DNA of 64,000 nt from an uncultured Clostridium sp. (GTDB lineage Bacteria; Bacillota; Clostridia; Clostridiales; Clostridiaceae): the NCBI GenBank assembly GCA_900548455.1, contig URKQ01000002.1, positions 124,001-188,000 on the forward strand. The letters are read 5' to 3'. Below are positions 1-8,208 of this stretch, piece after piece. Made by a program: the position numbers and the translations under genes. Numbering within the stretch: the first letter of the stretch is position 1; every line of letters starts with the position of its first letter. The notes beneath the pieces are model-generated. The model did not search any database and was not told where the DNA came from. It saw only the letters and a list, made by a program, of their open reading frames with translations.

Positions 1-307
1 TATAAATTACTTGCTCTGGACCTGAAAATCCTATATCCACATTACCACTTATAAGTTGTTGCATAGTTTTATCTGCACCTTGACCTGTTGTAAGTTCAAT
101 TTTAAGCCCTTCTTCCTCAAAAAAACCTTGACTTATAGCAGCATACATTGGTGCATAAAATATTGACCTAGTTACTTCATTAACTTTTACAGTAGTTTTC
201 CCACCTTCATTTACCTTTGAACTTCCCTTACTACAACCTGCAAACATCCCTAAAGTAATAAATATACACATAAAGGTTCCAATAAGCTTAAAACTATTTT
301 TTTTCAT
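1..307 (-). CDS. ABC transporter substrate-binding lipoprotein, SsuA/NMT1-like (partial, 3' end off window)
   Basis: Read on the minus strand, an ATG at 307 preceded by AGGAGG (313-318) opens a protein that runs off the left edge. It starts with a lysine-rich signal peptide and a lipobox ending FAGCSKG, so it should be a lipoprotein held on the outer face of the membrane. The following ~75 residues (IFYAPMYAAISQGFFEEEGL, then DKTMQQLISGNVDIGFSGPEQ) are typical of the NMT1/SsuA/TauA family, which binds sulfonates, nitrate, taurine or pyrimidine precursors for an ABC importer. The substrate cannot be read from this fragment, and the partner permease and ATPase would lie outside the window. Confidence 0.85.
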   Translation of the reverse strand, partial: MKKNSFKLIGTFMCIFITLGMFAGCSKGSSKVNEGGKTTVKVNEVTRSIFYAPMYAAISQGFFEEEGLKIELTTGQGADKTMQQLISGNVDIGFSGPEQVIY

Positions 308-452
308 ATTTTCCTCCTATGAAGTTATCTATACACTAACATAATATGTTGTTAACTTATGTTTTGTTATATTTAAAAAACAATTTTTAATCATTTTATA
401 ATTTGTATTTAAATATATATACTTATAATATTTTTTAAGGTGGAATTTTTCT

Positions 453-1451
453 ATGAATTTTAAGACTATAAGAAACAAGAAATTCTATGTGCTTTTATGT
501 GTTGAATGCTTCATTCTAATTTTTATTGTATGTTATATAATAAGTAATACTAAGAGTGTAAACCATGATATTATTATGGGCGGGAAACTTCACTTGCAAG
601 ATACTTTAATTGACACTTGTAAAATTCAATCGGAAACAATTAATGTTGAAAAATTTTTTAGGCCATCAAAACTTCCTATTTTAAATACTACCGATATAAA
701 CTTTAATTTTTTAGACAAATATTATAACAAATCACCTTCTGAAATTGTTTTAGATAGTGATTTAATATCAACACCTGAAAAATCCATAATAAATTACTTT
801 AGTCTTTTAAGGGAAGCTTCATATTATGATGAAACTAACAAGAAACATGCTGGATGTGGCTCCATGGGTACAGGAAGTGCACCATACCCAATAGCGTATA
901 ACTTTCTTTCTGAAGATTATAAAAAGAAATTAAGTTATAAGGAATTCTTAAGCTCCTTTGATAATATATTTCATATTAATTTAATTAAAATGATAGAAAT
1001 TCCTCAGCCAAAGGAAAAAGGTGATAATAAAACTTTTTTTGTAGAAATAGAAACTATTGAAGGTTCAGATAAGCCTATGACTAACTTCGGATACTACTAC
1101 GGTTTTGTGGATTTAATTAAAGAAAATCAATTATATAAAATAAATGATATGAATTTTTATGGAGAAGATTTTCTTTGTGCACCTTATCATGGGTGGAAAT
1201 ACTACGGAGAACTATATGTAGAAACCAAATACGGAAACTGGTGCAATTTAATTGATGGGGAAATAAGGTCCGAAACTGATAATAATATTAAAAAAATTTA
1301 TTTTAATGGCACCGATAAAAATGAGTATATGATTCAGTTTGTAATACTTACCAATGACACCGATGTAGAAGTTGCACAATATAAGAAAAACACCCTTGGA
1401 GAATATGAACCAATTAAGTTAAACCCTGAAAAATGTCTAGACAAAAATTAA
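453..1451 (+). CDS. Membrane-anchored protein of unknown function
   Basis: This is a 332-residue protein whose start is supported by AAGGTGG about 9 bases upstream. One hydrophobic segment at residues 12-31 after a basic N-terminus looks like an uncleaved anchor or signal peptide, leaving a ~300-residue extracytoplasmic domain. The stretch around residues 105-175 (TPEKSIINYF, then FLSEDYKKKLSYKEFLSSF) resembles the NTF2-like domains of secreted Firmicute proteins, but I do not recognise the family with certainty. It is a monocistronic gene, convergent with the anti-sigma gene and separated from it by a shared terminator. No function is assigned. Confidence 0.8.
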   Translation: MNFKTIRNKKFYVLLCVECFILIFIVCYIISNTKSVNHDIIMGGKLHLQDTLIDTCKIQSETINVEKFFRPSKLPILNTTDINFNFLDKYYNKSPSEIVLDSDLISTPEKSIINYFSLLREASYYDETNKKHAGCGSMGTGSAPYPIAYNFLSEDYKKKLSYKEFLSSFDNIFHINLIKMIEIPQPKEKGDNKTFFVEIETIEGSDKPMTNFGYYYGFVDLIKENQLYKINDMNFYGEDFLCAPYHGWKYYGELYVETKYGNWCNLIDGEIRSETDNNIKKIYFNGTDKNEYMIQFVILTNDTDVEVAQYKKNTLGEYEPIKLNPEKCLDKN

Positions 1452-1484
1452 AAACAGATAGGCTCTTTACCTATCTGTTTTTAT
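1451..1484. terminator. Bidirectional intrinsic terminator
   Basis: A perfect stem AAAACAGATAGG / CCTATCTGTTTT with a short loop starts at the stop codon of the plus-strand gene at 453. It lies between convergent genes and is A/T-flanked on both sides, so it can serve both. Confidence 0.8.
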
Positions 1485-1488
1485 ATTT

Positions 1489-2976
1489 CTACTCAACTAA
1501 TTTAACTCTGATTTTATTCTCTTCCTTTATATCTAAATTCATTATTCTTGGTAATGCTATAGTATATTTTTTTGATTTATCTATGGCTGGCATGGTTATG
1601 CTCACTTCCTTATCTTTTGAGTTTTCTATTATAACTCCAGAGCTTCCATTATATACATTGTAATCTTCATCAATAAGTTCTATAAACCCTAAAAATCTTA
1701 AATCATAATAACCATTAATTTTCACATTTATCTTAGTATAGTTATTTGATACCTCAACATTTTTAATTGTCACTGTATCCAAGTTATTAACTGCAATATC
1801 CTTATCTTTTATATCATTTATATTTAAAAAAGATTTTTCTGAATCTATATTATAATAATCATTATCAATCTTTATCTTTTTACAGTTTTCATCATTTATA
1901 CTATTTATACATTGATTATATCCCTGTCCATTTTCATCATAATATGTTACTTCTGCTTTTTCAATTAACACAGGAATTACATCTATATATTTTGAGTATG
2001 AAAGGTCACCTACTATTTCTTGCTTTCTGAAAGATTCCATATTTTTAGGATAAGTACTATTATCAGTATCCTTAGATAGTAATATTTCCCCATTAGAATC
2101 CCTAAAAATATAAACTACATTGTTTAATTTACTAGAATCATTTAAAAGATCATCTTCAGTTTTATTTGAAAAATCATAATTTAAAATGCTATCTTTAATA
2201 TTAACACTAGTTCCTAAGTGAGATGTTTCAAACTCATCTATATTAAATTTATAGTTATCAACTTGAAGTTGACTTAAACATTGTATTTTTCTTGAAGGAA
2301 CAACAATTTCATCTCTATCAATAGATTTTGAAAAACTCCAATCCCCATTTATTTCGCGGCCATCTACTATTATTCCTCCTATATAAAAATCTAGCTCTAT
2401 CTCATCTCTTATATTTATATTAGGCATATTCCCCTCAAATAAAACAACTACCGTATCATTATCAACCCTTTTTACATCACTAGATGATGGACTTACTCCT
2501 TCTCCATCTATTTTCCCTCTAACCTCTACGTCTACATAATCACTTTTTAAAGCCTGTCCTTGAACTTTAAATGTAGCCATAATCCTTGACCCATAAATAC
2601 TAGCTTCCTCAAAATCAACTCGTATTCCTTTATCTTTTGCAGTCATATCTATTAACGTTGAAAATTCTTTCACTTTACCTACGTCTTCTCCTGAAAAAGC
2701 ATCAAATATTCTTCCAATTACAGGCATTGCCCTAACTAACTGAGGATTAATTAAATTTGTGATAGCTGTTATGCTAATAACTATTGCCATTATCATAGCT
2801 ACCTTAAACAAAATATTTTTTGTACTTTTTTTATTTTTATATTCTATATCTTTTAGTACCTCATCAATTCCACTTGATATTTCATCTGGAATTACTATAT
2901 CTTCTGTATCTATAAGTATTTTTTTAATCTTAATATCATCATTGCTTAGTAGCGTTTTATTCATATCTCCACTCAT
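1489..2976 (-). CDS. Anti-sigma factor, DUF4179-type membrane protein
   Basis: The 495-residue protein has a cytoplasmic N-terminal ~55 residues, one membrane segment at about residues 57-79, and a large extracytoplasmic beta-rich domain. The region after the anchor (RAMPVIGRIFDAFSG, then GIRVDFEEASIYGSRIMATF) is characteristic of DUF4179 proteins, which sit beside ECF sigma factors in clostridia and bacilli and hold the sigma factor at the membrane. Its ATG directly follows the stop codon of the sigma gene, so the two should be translationally coupled. The signal sensed is unknown. The assignment as anti-sigma rests on family and context. Confidence 0.85.
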   Translation of the reverse strand: MSGDMNKTLLSNDDIKIKKILIDTEDIVIPDEISSGIDEVLKDIEYKNKKSTKNILFKVAMIMAIVISITAITNLINPQLVRAMPVIGRIFDAFSGEDVGKVKEFSTLIDMTAKDKGIRVDFEEASIYGSRIMATFKVQGQALKSDYVDVEVRGKIDGEGVSPSSSDVKRVDNDTVVVLFEGNMPNINIRDEIELDFYIGGIIVDGREINGDWSFSKSIDRDEIVVPSRKIQCLSQLQVDNYKFNIDEFETSHLGTSVNIKDSILNYDFSNKTEDDLLNDSSKLNNVVYIFRDSNGEILLSKDTDNSTYPKNMESFRKQEIVGDLSYSKYIDVIPVLIEKAEVTYYDENGQGYNQCINSINDENCKKIKIDNDYYNIDSEKSFLNINDIKDKDIAVNNLDTVTIKNVEVSNNYTKINVKINGYYDLRFLGFIELIDEDYNVYNGSSGVIIENSKDKEVSITMPAIDKSKKYTIALPRIMNLDIKEENKIRVKLVE

Positions 2977-3495
2977 TTATAACACCTCACTATTATCATC
3001 AATCAATATGGATTTAAGTCTAGTTCTAGCTCTTGATAACCTTGATTTCACAGTTCCTTCAGGAATTTTTAAACTATCTGAAATCTCCTTAACACTTAAA
3101 TCTTCATAGTAATATAAAATAACTAGAATTTTGAGCTCACTGTCTAATCTTCCAACAGCATCCTTTAAATCAATGCCATTAAAATTCTCCTCATATGATG
3201 ACTCTTCTTTGTTATAAAATAAAGAAATAGTTTTTTTTCTCTTATAAAGACAATTGTTGCAATTATTTATTAGTATCTTAATTAACCATGTCTTAAAATA
3301 GATTTCATTACTTAACTTATGAATATTTTTATATGCACTTAATATTGTGTCTTGAATACAATCTAATGCATCATCATTATTTTTTACCATTGCAATAGCT
3401 ACTCTATAAAGATCTTTTTCATAAAACTTTATTAGCTTAGAAAATGCACTAGAATTTCCAGATTTACTTTTTTTAATTAATTCTACTTCACACAT
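2977..3495 (-). CDS. ECF-type RNA polymerase sigma factor
   Basis: A sigma-70 family protein of about 172 residues. Region 2 (YEKDLYRVAIAMVKN, DCIQDTILSAYKNI) is followed by a short linker and region 4 with the helix-turn-helix (LSVKEISDSLKIPEGTVKSR, LSRARTRLK), as in SigV/SigW-like extracytoplasmic-function factors. I place the start at the ATG at 3495 (MCEVELIK) because GGGAGAG lies 8 bases upstream. The frame extends to an ATG at 3528, which has no ribosome binding site. It abuts the DUF4179 gene, forming a sigma/anti-sigma operon that is probably autoregulated. No target promoter can be inferred. Confidence 0.92.
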   Translation of the reverse strand: MCEVELIKKSKSGNSSAFSKLIKFYEKDLYRVAIAMVKNNDDALDCIQDTILSAYKNIHKLSNEIYFKTWLIKILINNCNNCLYKRKKTISLFYNKEESSYEENFNGIDLKDAVGRLDSELKILVILYYYEDLSVKEISDSLKIPEGTVKSRLSRARTRLKSILIDDNSEVL

Positions 3496-3562
3496 AACAT
3501 CTCTCCCATTATATTGATTATATAACATTAGACAATATATAGAAGCAAATGGTTCTCTTCAA

Positions 3563-3605
3563 TAAAAAAAAGATTGTTATAACAATACTGTTTAACAATC
3601 TTTTC
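3563..3605 (-). terminator. Intrinsic terminator after the TDT transporter gene
   Basis: The hairpin AAAAGATTGTTA / TAACAATCTTTT (arms 3568-3579 and 3593-3604) is followed on the minus strand by a run of T (the A-run at 3563-3570). It lies just downstream of the gene ending at 3613. Confidence 0.8.
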
Positions 3606-3612
3606 TAAATCT

Positions 3613-4563
3613 CTATTTATTTATGTTAGATGTAGCTACCTTTATATTGCTATCATCTTTAAATATAAACATTACAAATCTAACACATACATATAGAACT
3701 ATTATTGTAGCTATTACTTCTTGAACATTAACTACATATTTAAGCCATGATATTCCTTTTCCCATCTTTATTAAAAGCCCATTAGTTCCCTTTAAGGCAA
3801 TAGCACTTATTACTAATGGAAAAGTAAATGCTGCATAGCTTGGATAAAACTTAAGTTTTAGTCCTTTGATTAAATATACTAATCCTACAATATATAATAT
3901 TCCTACTAGTATCGCTAGGAAGTATACCATATTTAAATTCTTACTTTCAAAAGAATTTAGATATGCTGCTAATGTAAGTGCTGCTGGTGCTGCAAATATT
4001 ACTGTAGTAGGAAATGCTGGTTCCGGAACTTCTTTTATCACCCAAACCCTATATGCTACTAAAACTAATAGAACTAATAACGAAATAAGAGCAAACCAGA
4101 ATATAACTTTCCCTAAAGAAGCTAGTCCAAGAGCCGGTGCCGTTATTCCTCCAACCCCTATTCCTACATAAACTATAAATATGCTTGTAAACACCTTTTT
4201 AATATTAAATTTAATAATATACTTTGTTGTATATAAAATCATTAATACTAAATGAATAATTAAACCTATCCAAAATAAAGCTAATGCAGGCATATATGCT
4301 ATTGGCTTTAAGTATCCTGCTAAAAGCATTAATGCCATAGAATACGTTGGTACTACGCTAGCAATTACTGGATTATCAAATTCCTTCTTTACATTCTCCC
4401 AACATACAATAATCTTTATAGTTAATAGGCCTAAAATTATTGCTGCTATACTTCCTAATATTGTTCTAGCAACTGCACTATATGTCATTAATAAATTTCC
4501 TAATGCAGCTAAGGCTAATGCAACTGCTGCAATTGGTAATGGCATCTTCTTAATATATTTCAT
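3613..4563 (-). CDS. TDT-family transporter (TehA/SLAC1 homologue)
   Basis: The 316-residue protein is almost entirely hydrophobic with about ten predicted membrane segments. The opening MPLPIAAVALALAALGNLL and the following hydrophobic pattern match the tellurite-resistance/dicarboxylate transporter (TDT) family, which includes TehA, Mae1 and plant SLAC1 anion channels. Known members move C4-dicarboxylates, sulfite or small anions; the substrate here cannot be told. The gene lies 13 bases downstream of the C_GCAxxG_C_C gene in the same direction, so the two probably share a transcript that ends at the hairpin at 3563-3605. Confidence 0.88.
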   Translation of the reverse strand: MKYIKKMPLPIAAVALALAALGNLLMTYSAVARTILGSIAAIILGLLTIKIIVCWENVKKEFDNPVIASVVPTYSMALMLLAGYLKPIAYMPALALFWIGLIIHLVLMILYTTKYIIKFNIKKVFTSIFIVYVGIGVGGITAPALGLASLGKVIFWFALISLLVLLVLVAYRVWVIKEVPEPAFPTTVIFAAPAALTLAAYLNSFESKNLNMVYFLAILVGILYIVGLVYLIKGLKLKFYPSYAAFTFPLVISAIALKGTNGLLIKMGKGISWLKYVVNVQEVIATIIVLYVCVRFVMFIFKDDSNIKVATSNINK

Positions 4564-4576
4564 TTTTCACCCTCAA

Positions 4577-5050
4577 CTAATCATCAAGATTTTTTATCCC
4601 TAATTCTCTTACTATAATTTCAGCTGCTTTTTCTGCCATTTCTCCTGTATATTGAATACATTGAGCTTTATGTTCACCTGAAGCCATGTCCATACCCTGA
4701 GTTTGTACACTACAACATAAGCATTTATGCTTTTGTCTAAAACTATCTTGAAGTTCGAAAGCTAATTCTAATGCTTTTACACTCTTTGGATCTTTAGGAT
4801 TACTTCCTTTAGTTCTACCAAAGAAATATCCTAGACAGAGAACTGCACCTGTAACAGCTCCACATGTACACTTTGATTTACCTATTCCTACTGGAAAACC
4901 TGAAGCCATTGCTATCATTTCTTCTGGCATATCAATTTCAAAATTTTTCTTTATAGATGAAACTATAGCTTCAGAGCAATAAAATTCACCTTTTCTAAAA
5001 TGTTCCTGTGCATCTTCTTTTACCTTTTTAACACTAATTTCATTAACCAT
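4577..5050 (-). CDS. C_GCAxxG_C_C family protein
   Basis: A 157-residue cysteine-rich protein with the family signature: YCSEA near residue 25, CTCGAVTGAVLCLG near residue 62, KCLCC near residue 110, and a last conserved Cys in HKAQCIQYTG. These four cysteine clusters define a family proposed to bind a metal or act in redox chemistry; its biochemical role is not established. There is no signal peptide, so it is cytoplasmic. The start has a GGAGG ribosome binding site (5055-5060). It is the first gene of a probable two-gene unit with the TDT transporter, a pairing that could suggest linked anion/redox function. Confidence 0.88.
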   Translation of the reverse strand: MVNEISVKKVKEDAQEHFRKGEFYCSEAIVSSIKKNFEIDMPEEMIAMASGFPVGIGKSKCTCGAVTGAVLCLGYFFGRTKGSNPKDPKSVKALELAFELQDSFRQKHKCLCCSVQTQGMDMASGEHKAQCIQYTGEMAEKAAEIIVRELGIKNLDD

Positions 5051-5234
5051 TATTTATTCCTCCCAACATTTATTTCGACTTAATTATAACAACTATTTTT
5101 CTCCTTCTATTCATATATTAGATAATTTAATAGATAGTTAGTTTCTATTTGATTTTATAATACATTTTTAAATTTAATTTAAAAATTCCAAAAATAGTTA
5201 TAAATTTTTTTCACTTCATTTTAAATACTATATT

Positions 5235-5243
5235 TGATATAAT
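5235..5243 (+). promoter_or_regulatory. Probable extended -10 promoter of proS
   Basis: TATAAT at 5238-5243 is preceded by TG one base upstream (5235-5236), an extended -10. The -35 box is poor. It lies about 90 bases before the proS start. No T-box leader was seen here, unlike at aspS and trpP. Confidence 0.45.
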
Positions 5244-5332
5244 ATTACAATGTAGACTCTGTGGTAAAATAGAGTGATAGAATATACAAGATATGAAATG
5301 AAAAATAAATAAGAAAAAGAGGTACACTAAAT

Positions 5333-6769
5333 ATGGCAAAAAATAAAAAGTTTGTTGAAGCAATTACCTCCATGGATGAGGATTTTGCAAAATGGTATAC
5401 AGACATAGTTAAAAAAGCTGAACTTGTAGATTATTCAAGTGTAAAAGGTTGTATGATAATAAGACCGTATGGTTATGCAATATGGGAAAATATCCAAAGA
5501 AATTTAGATGATAGATTAAAGGCTACTGGACACGAAAATGTTTATATGCCTATGTTTATACCAGAAAGTCTACTGAATAAGGAAAAAGACCACGTTGCTG
5601 GATTTGCTCCTGAAGTAGCTTGGGTTACTCATGGCGGAAGTGAAGAATTAGCTGAAAGATTATGTGTAAGACCTACTTCCGAAACACTATTTTGTGAGCA
5701 TTTTGCTAAAATAGTTCAATCACATAATGATTTACCTAAACTATATAATCAATGGTGTTCTGTTGTAAGATGGGAAAAAACAACAAGACCATTTTTAAGA
5801 AGTACAGAATTCTTATGGCAAGAAGGTCATACAATTCACGCTACAGCTGAAGAATCTGAAAAAGAAACTATTTCTATTCTAAACATGTATGCTGATTTTT
5901 GTGAAAATGTCCTTGCAATGCCAGTTGTTAAAGGTCAAAAAACAGAAAAAGAAAAATTTGCTGGTGCTAAAGCCACTTATACAATCGAAAGCTTAATGCA
6001 TGATGGAAAAGCACTTCAAAGTGGAACTTCTCACAATTTTGGTGATGGTTTTGCTAAAGCTTTTGGAATTAGATATAATGACAAAACTGGTCAATTACAA
6101 TATGTTCATGAAACTTCATGGGGAGTAACTACTCGTTTAATTGGAGCAATTATCATGGTTCATGGTGATGATAGTGGTCTAGTACTTCCTCCAAAAATAG
6201 CTCCAACTCAAGTTATGATAATTCCTATAGCTCAACATAAAGAAGGCGTTCTTGAAAAAGCAAATGAACTTAAAGATAGAATTGCTAAAATTGCTAGAGT
6301 AAAACTTGATAGTAGCGATAAAATGCCTGGATGGAAATTCAATGAATGTGAAATGAAAGGAATTCCTCTAAGAGTTGAAATCGGACCAAAGGATATCGAA
6401 AATAACGTAGCTGTTCTTGTAAGAAGAGATACTAGAGAAAAAATTGAAGTATCCCTTGATGAATTAGAAAATAAAATTCTTGAAACATTAGATTCTATTC
6501 AAAACTCATTACTTGAAAAAGCAAGAAAACATAGAGATGAAAAAACTTATTCTGCAGTAACACTAGATGACTTTATAGAAATTGCTAATAATAAACCTGG
6601 ATTTATTAAAGCAATGTGGTGTGGAGATCAAGCTTGTGAAGAAAAACTTAAAGAAGTTGCTGGCGTATCTTCAAGATGTATGCCATTTGAACAAGAAGAA
6701 CTATCTGATACTTGCGTATGCTGTGGTAAAAAAGCTAAATCTCTAGTTTACTGGGGCAAAGCTTATTAA
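5333..6769 (+). CDS. proS: Prolyl-tRNA synthetase, short archaeal/eukaryal-type (ProS type 3)
   Basis: ProS charges tRNA-Pro with proline in the cytoplasm. The 478-residue length, absence of the bacterial INS editing insertion, and a C-terminal cysteine-bearing domain (GDQACEEKL, then CVCCGKKAKSLVYWGKAY) identify the short archaeal/eukaryal-like form common in clostridia. Class II signatures are visible: RPTSETLF, the motif-2 area RWEKTTRPFLRSTEFLWQEG, and TSWGVTTRLIGA toward motif 3. The anticodon-binding domain occupies roughly residues 280-400. The start has AAAGAGG about 9 bases upstream. The gene is monocistronic and closed by a strong terminator. Confidence 0.97.
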   Translation: MAKNKKFVEAITSMDEDFAKWYTDIVKKAELVDYSSVKGCMIIRPYGYAIWENIQRNLDDRLKATGHENVYMPMFIPESLLNKEKDHVAGFAPEVAWVTHGGSEELAERLCVRPTSETLFCEHFAKIVQSHNDLPKLYNQWCSVVRWEKTTRPFLRSTEFLWQEGHTIHATAEESEKETISILNMYADFCENVLAMPVVKGQKTEKEKFAGAKATYTIESLMHDGKALQSGTSHNFGDGFAKAFGIRYNDKTGQLQYVHETSWGVTTRLIGAIIMVHGDDSGLVLPPKIAPTQVMIIPIAQHKEGVLEKANELKDRIAKIARVKLDSSDKMPGWKFNECEMKGIPLRVEIGPKDIENNVAVLVRRDTREKIEVSLDELENKILETLDSIQNSLLEKARKHRDEKTYSAVTLDDFIEIANNKPGFIKAMWCGDQACEEKLKEVAGVSSRCMPFEQEELSDTCVCCGKKAKSLVYWGKAY

Positions 6770-6784
6770 TTTCTATGATACAAA

Positions 6785-6830
6785 GGGGCTTTTACAAAAT
6801 AGATAACTCTATTTTGTAAAAGCCCCATTT
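6785..6830 (+). terminator. Strong intrinsic terminator of proS
   Basis: A 19-bp perfect stem (6785-6803 with 6808-6826, GGGGCTTTTACAAAATAGA and its complement) with a 4-base loop is followed by ATTTTTATTTT. Confidence 0.93.
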
Positions 6831-6846
6831 TTATTTTAACTACAAT

Positions 6847-6972
6847 TTATTTACTTTCATTTACTTCCAGTGGAAATATCACTTTCCAATTTCCTTCTGT
6901 TAGTAAATCACTAGTAACAAAGTCACCATATAACTTATATTGATTACCGCTATATGTTTGGTATTTGCCAAT
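6847..6972 (-). pseudogene. Coding-like tail of a lost gene, overlapping the end of ung
   Basis: On the minus strand, in the frame one base off ung, an open stretch without a start reads as about 41 residues ending in stop at 6847. It includes the plausible protein-like segments YKLYGDFVTSDLL and NWKVIFPLE. Composition resembles the C-terminal beta-strand end of DUF4179/DUF5643-type extracytoplasmic proteins. An in-frame stop lies immediately before it (6973-6975) and no ribosome binding site fits. I read it as the remnant of a gene truncated next to ung. A chance open frame remains possible. Confidence 0.35.
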
Positions 6973-7624
6973 CTATAGGTTCTTCTCCAATAGATTTTAA
7001 AATATCATTAGTTTTTGAAAAATGCTTACATCCCATAAAGCCTCTCATTGCAGAAAGTGGACTTGGATGAACTGCAGTTAAAATATAGTGATTTGTATTT
7101 GTTATGTATTTAATCTTTTCCTTAGCATTATTACCCCAAAGTAAAAATACTATAGGTTTTTCTCTTTCATTTAACTTCTTAATAATCTCATCCGTAAAAG
7201 TCTCCCATCCTTTATTTCTATGAGAGTTAGCTTGCCCTTCCCTTACTGTTAATACAGTATTTAAAAGAAGTACACCTTGTTTTGCCCAAGGCACTAGATA
7301 ACCGTTATTAGGTATAAAGCACCCTAAATCATCATGCAACTCCTTATACATATTTAAAAGAGAAGGTGGAGTCTTCACACCCGGTTGAACTGAAAATGAA
7401 AGTCCATGTGCTTGATTAGGACCATGATAAGGATCTTGCCCTAATATTACAACTTTTACTTCTTCATAGGGAGTATATTTTAAAGCATTAAATAGATTGT
7501 TCATATGAGGATAAATAATTTGCGTCTTATACTCTGTCACAAGAAATTTTCTTAATTCTAAATAATATGGCTTTTCAAATTCTCCTTTTAATACTTCGTC
7601 CCAGGAATTATTTAAATTAACCAT
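6950..7624 (-). CDS. ung: Uracil-DNA glycosylase, family 1
   Basis: Ung removes uracil from DNA in base-excision repair. With the start at 7624 the protein is 224 residues, the usual family size. Catalytic motif A is GQDPYHG at residues 62-68 (general base Asp64) and motif B is HPSPLSA near residue 186, with the uracil-binding segment LLLNTVLTVREGQANSH between them. I chose the ATG at 7624 (MVNLNNSWDEV) because AAGGCGGTG lies 7 bases upstream. The open frame continues to 7714, but that extension lacks a ribosome binding site and exceeds the family length. Its 3' end overlaps the presumed gene remnant at 6847-6972. Confidence 0.96.
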   Translation of the reverse strand: MVNLNNSWDEVLKGEFEKPYYLELRKFLVTEYKTQIIYPHMNNLFNALKYTPYEEVKVVILGQDPYHGPNQAHGLSFSVQPGVKTPPSLLNMYKELHDDLGCFIPNNGYLVPWAKQGVLLLNTVLTVREGQANSHRNKGWETFTDEIIKKLNEREKPIVFLLWGNNAKEKIKYITNTNHYILTAVHPSPLSAMRGFMGCKHFSKTNDILKSIGEEPIDWQIPNI

Positions 7625-7695
7625 TAAATTCACCGCCTTAAATAAATCTATATTCAATTGTATCACTAGATAATTATATTGTACATTCAAAGATA

Positions 7696-7729
7696 GAAAG
7701 CCTTCTTGTATCACTACAAAAAGGCTTTC
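7696..7729. terminator. Hairpin between ung and the small gene at 7770
   Basis: Arms 7696-7710 and 7715-7729 (GAAAGCCTTCTTGTA / TACAAAAAGGCTTTC) pair with one mismatch. T-runs are weak on both sides. It most likely ends the minus-strand transcript of the 42-residue gene. Confidence 0.55.
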
Positions 7730-7769
7730 CTTATATTTATAACAATAAAACCATTATTCTACCATGAAA

Positions 7770-7898
7770 CTATTTTCGGTGTTTTACCTTAAACTTATCC
7801 CACGGAAACTCCTCAGCTAATTCTTCTTTGAATTTTTTGATTAGTTTTTTTGTTTTGGGACTTTTAGCTACATGCAACGCTTGATGAATATTTTTCAC
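7770..7898 (-). CDS. Small basic hypothetical protein (42 aa)
   Basis: A GTG at 7898 follows a good ribosome binding site (GGAGGG, 7 bases upstream) and opens 42 codons ending in TAG at 7770. The product is hydrophilic and very basic, with paired clusters such as KTKKLIKKFKEE and an ending DKFKVKHRK; it is probably one long amphipathic helix. I recognise no family. The strong ribosome binding site, biased composition and downstream hairpin argue that it is real. A nucleic-acid-binding or spore-associated role would be guesswork. Confidence 0.6.
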   Translation of the reverse strand: MKNIHQALHVAKSPKTKKLIKKFKEELAEEFPWDKFKVKHRK

Positions 7899-8208
7899 AA
7901 GCAATCCCTCCTTCAATTCTCTTTCTATAAAAAATATATTAGAAAATTTACTTCAAAACAAATAATGATTTTATTGGTATGCTATTATTATGTCTTTATT
8001 TTTTTTTATTATGTAAGATTTAATTAAGTATTTTTTTCCATTTTTAAAAACACTATATAAGTTACAATTAAAAATCTACATTTTTAAATTCTTGCTTATA
8101 TTGAAATTAAAGAAATAAATAATCTTTATTAGAACTTATATATTTAATTTCACACAATGAAAAGAAATGTATATTATAATACTGTAATAATATTGAGGAG
8201 CTCATACT
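7899..8208. other. AT-rich intergenic region between divergent genes
   Basis: About 310 bases with no coding signal. The plus-strand TATAAT at 8175-8180 is the likely -10 for the proline-rich gene, though its -35 is poor. GAGGAG at 8195-8200 is that gene's ribosome binding site. Nothing else is seen. Confidence 0.5.

Noticed and set aside
5051..5332. T-box leader upstream of proS
   Set aside because: No T-box core, specifier loop or terminator was found in the 280-base gap.
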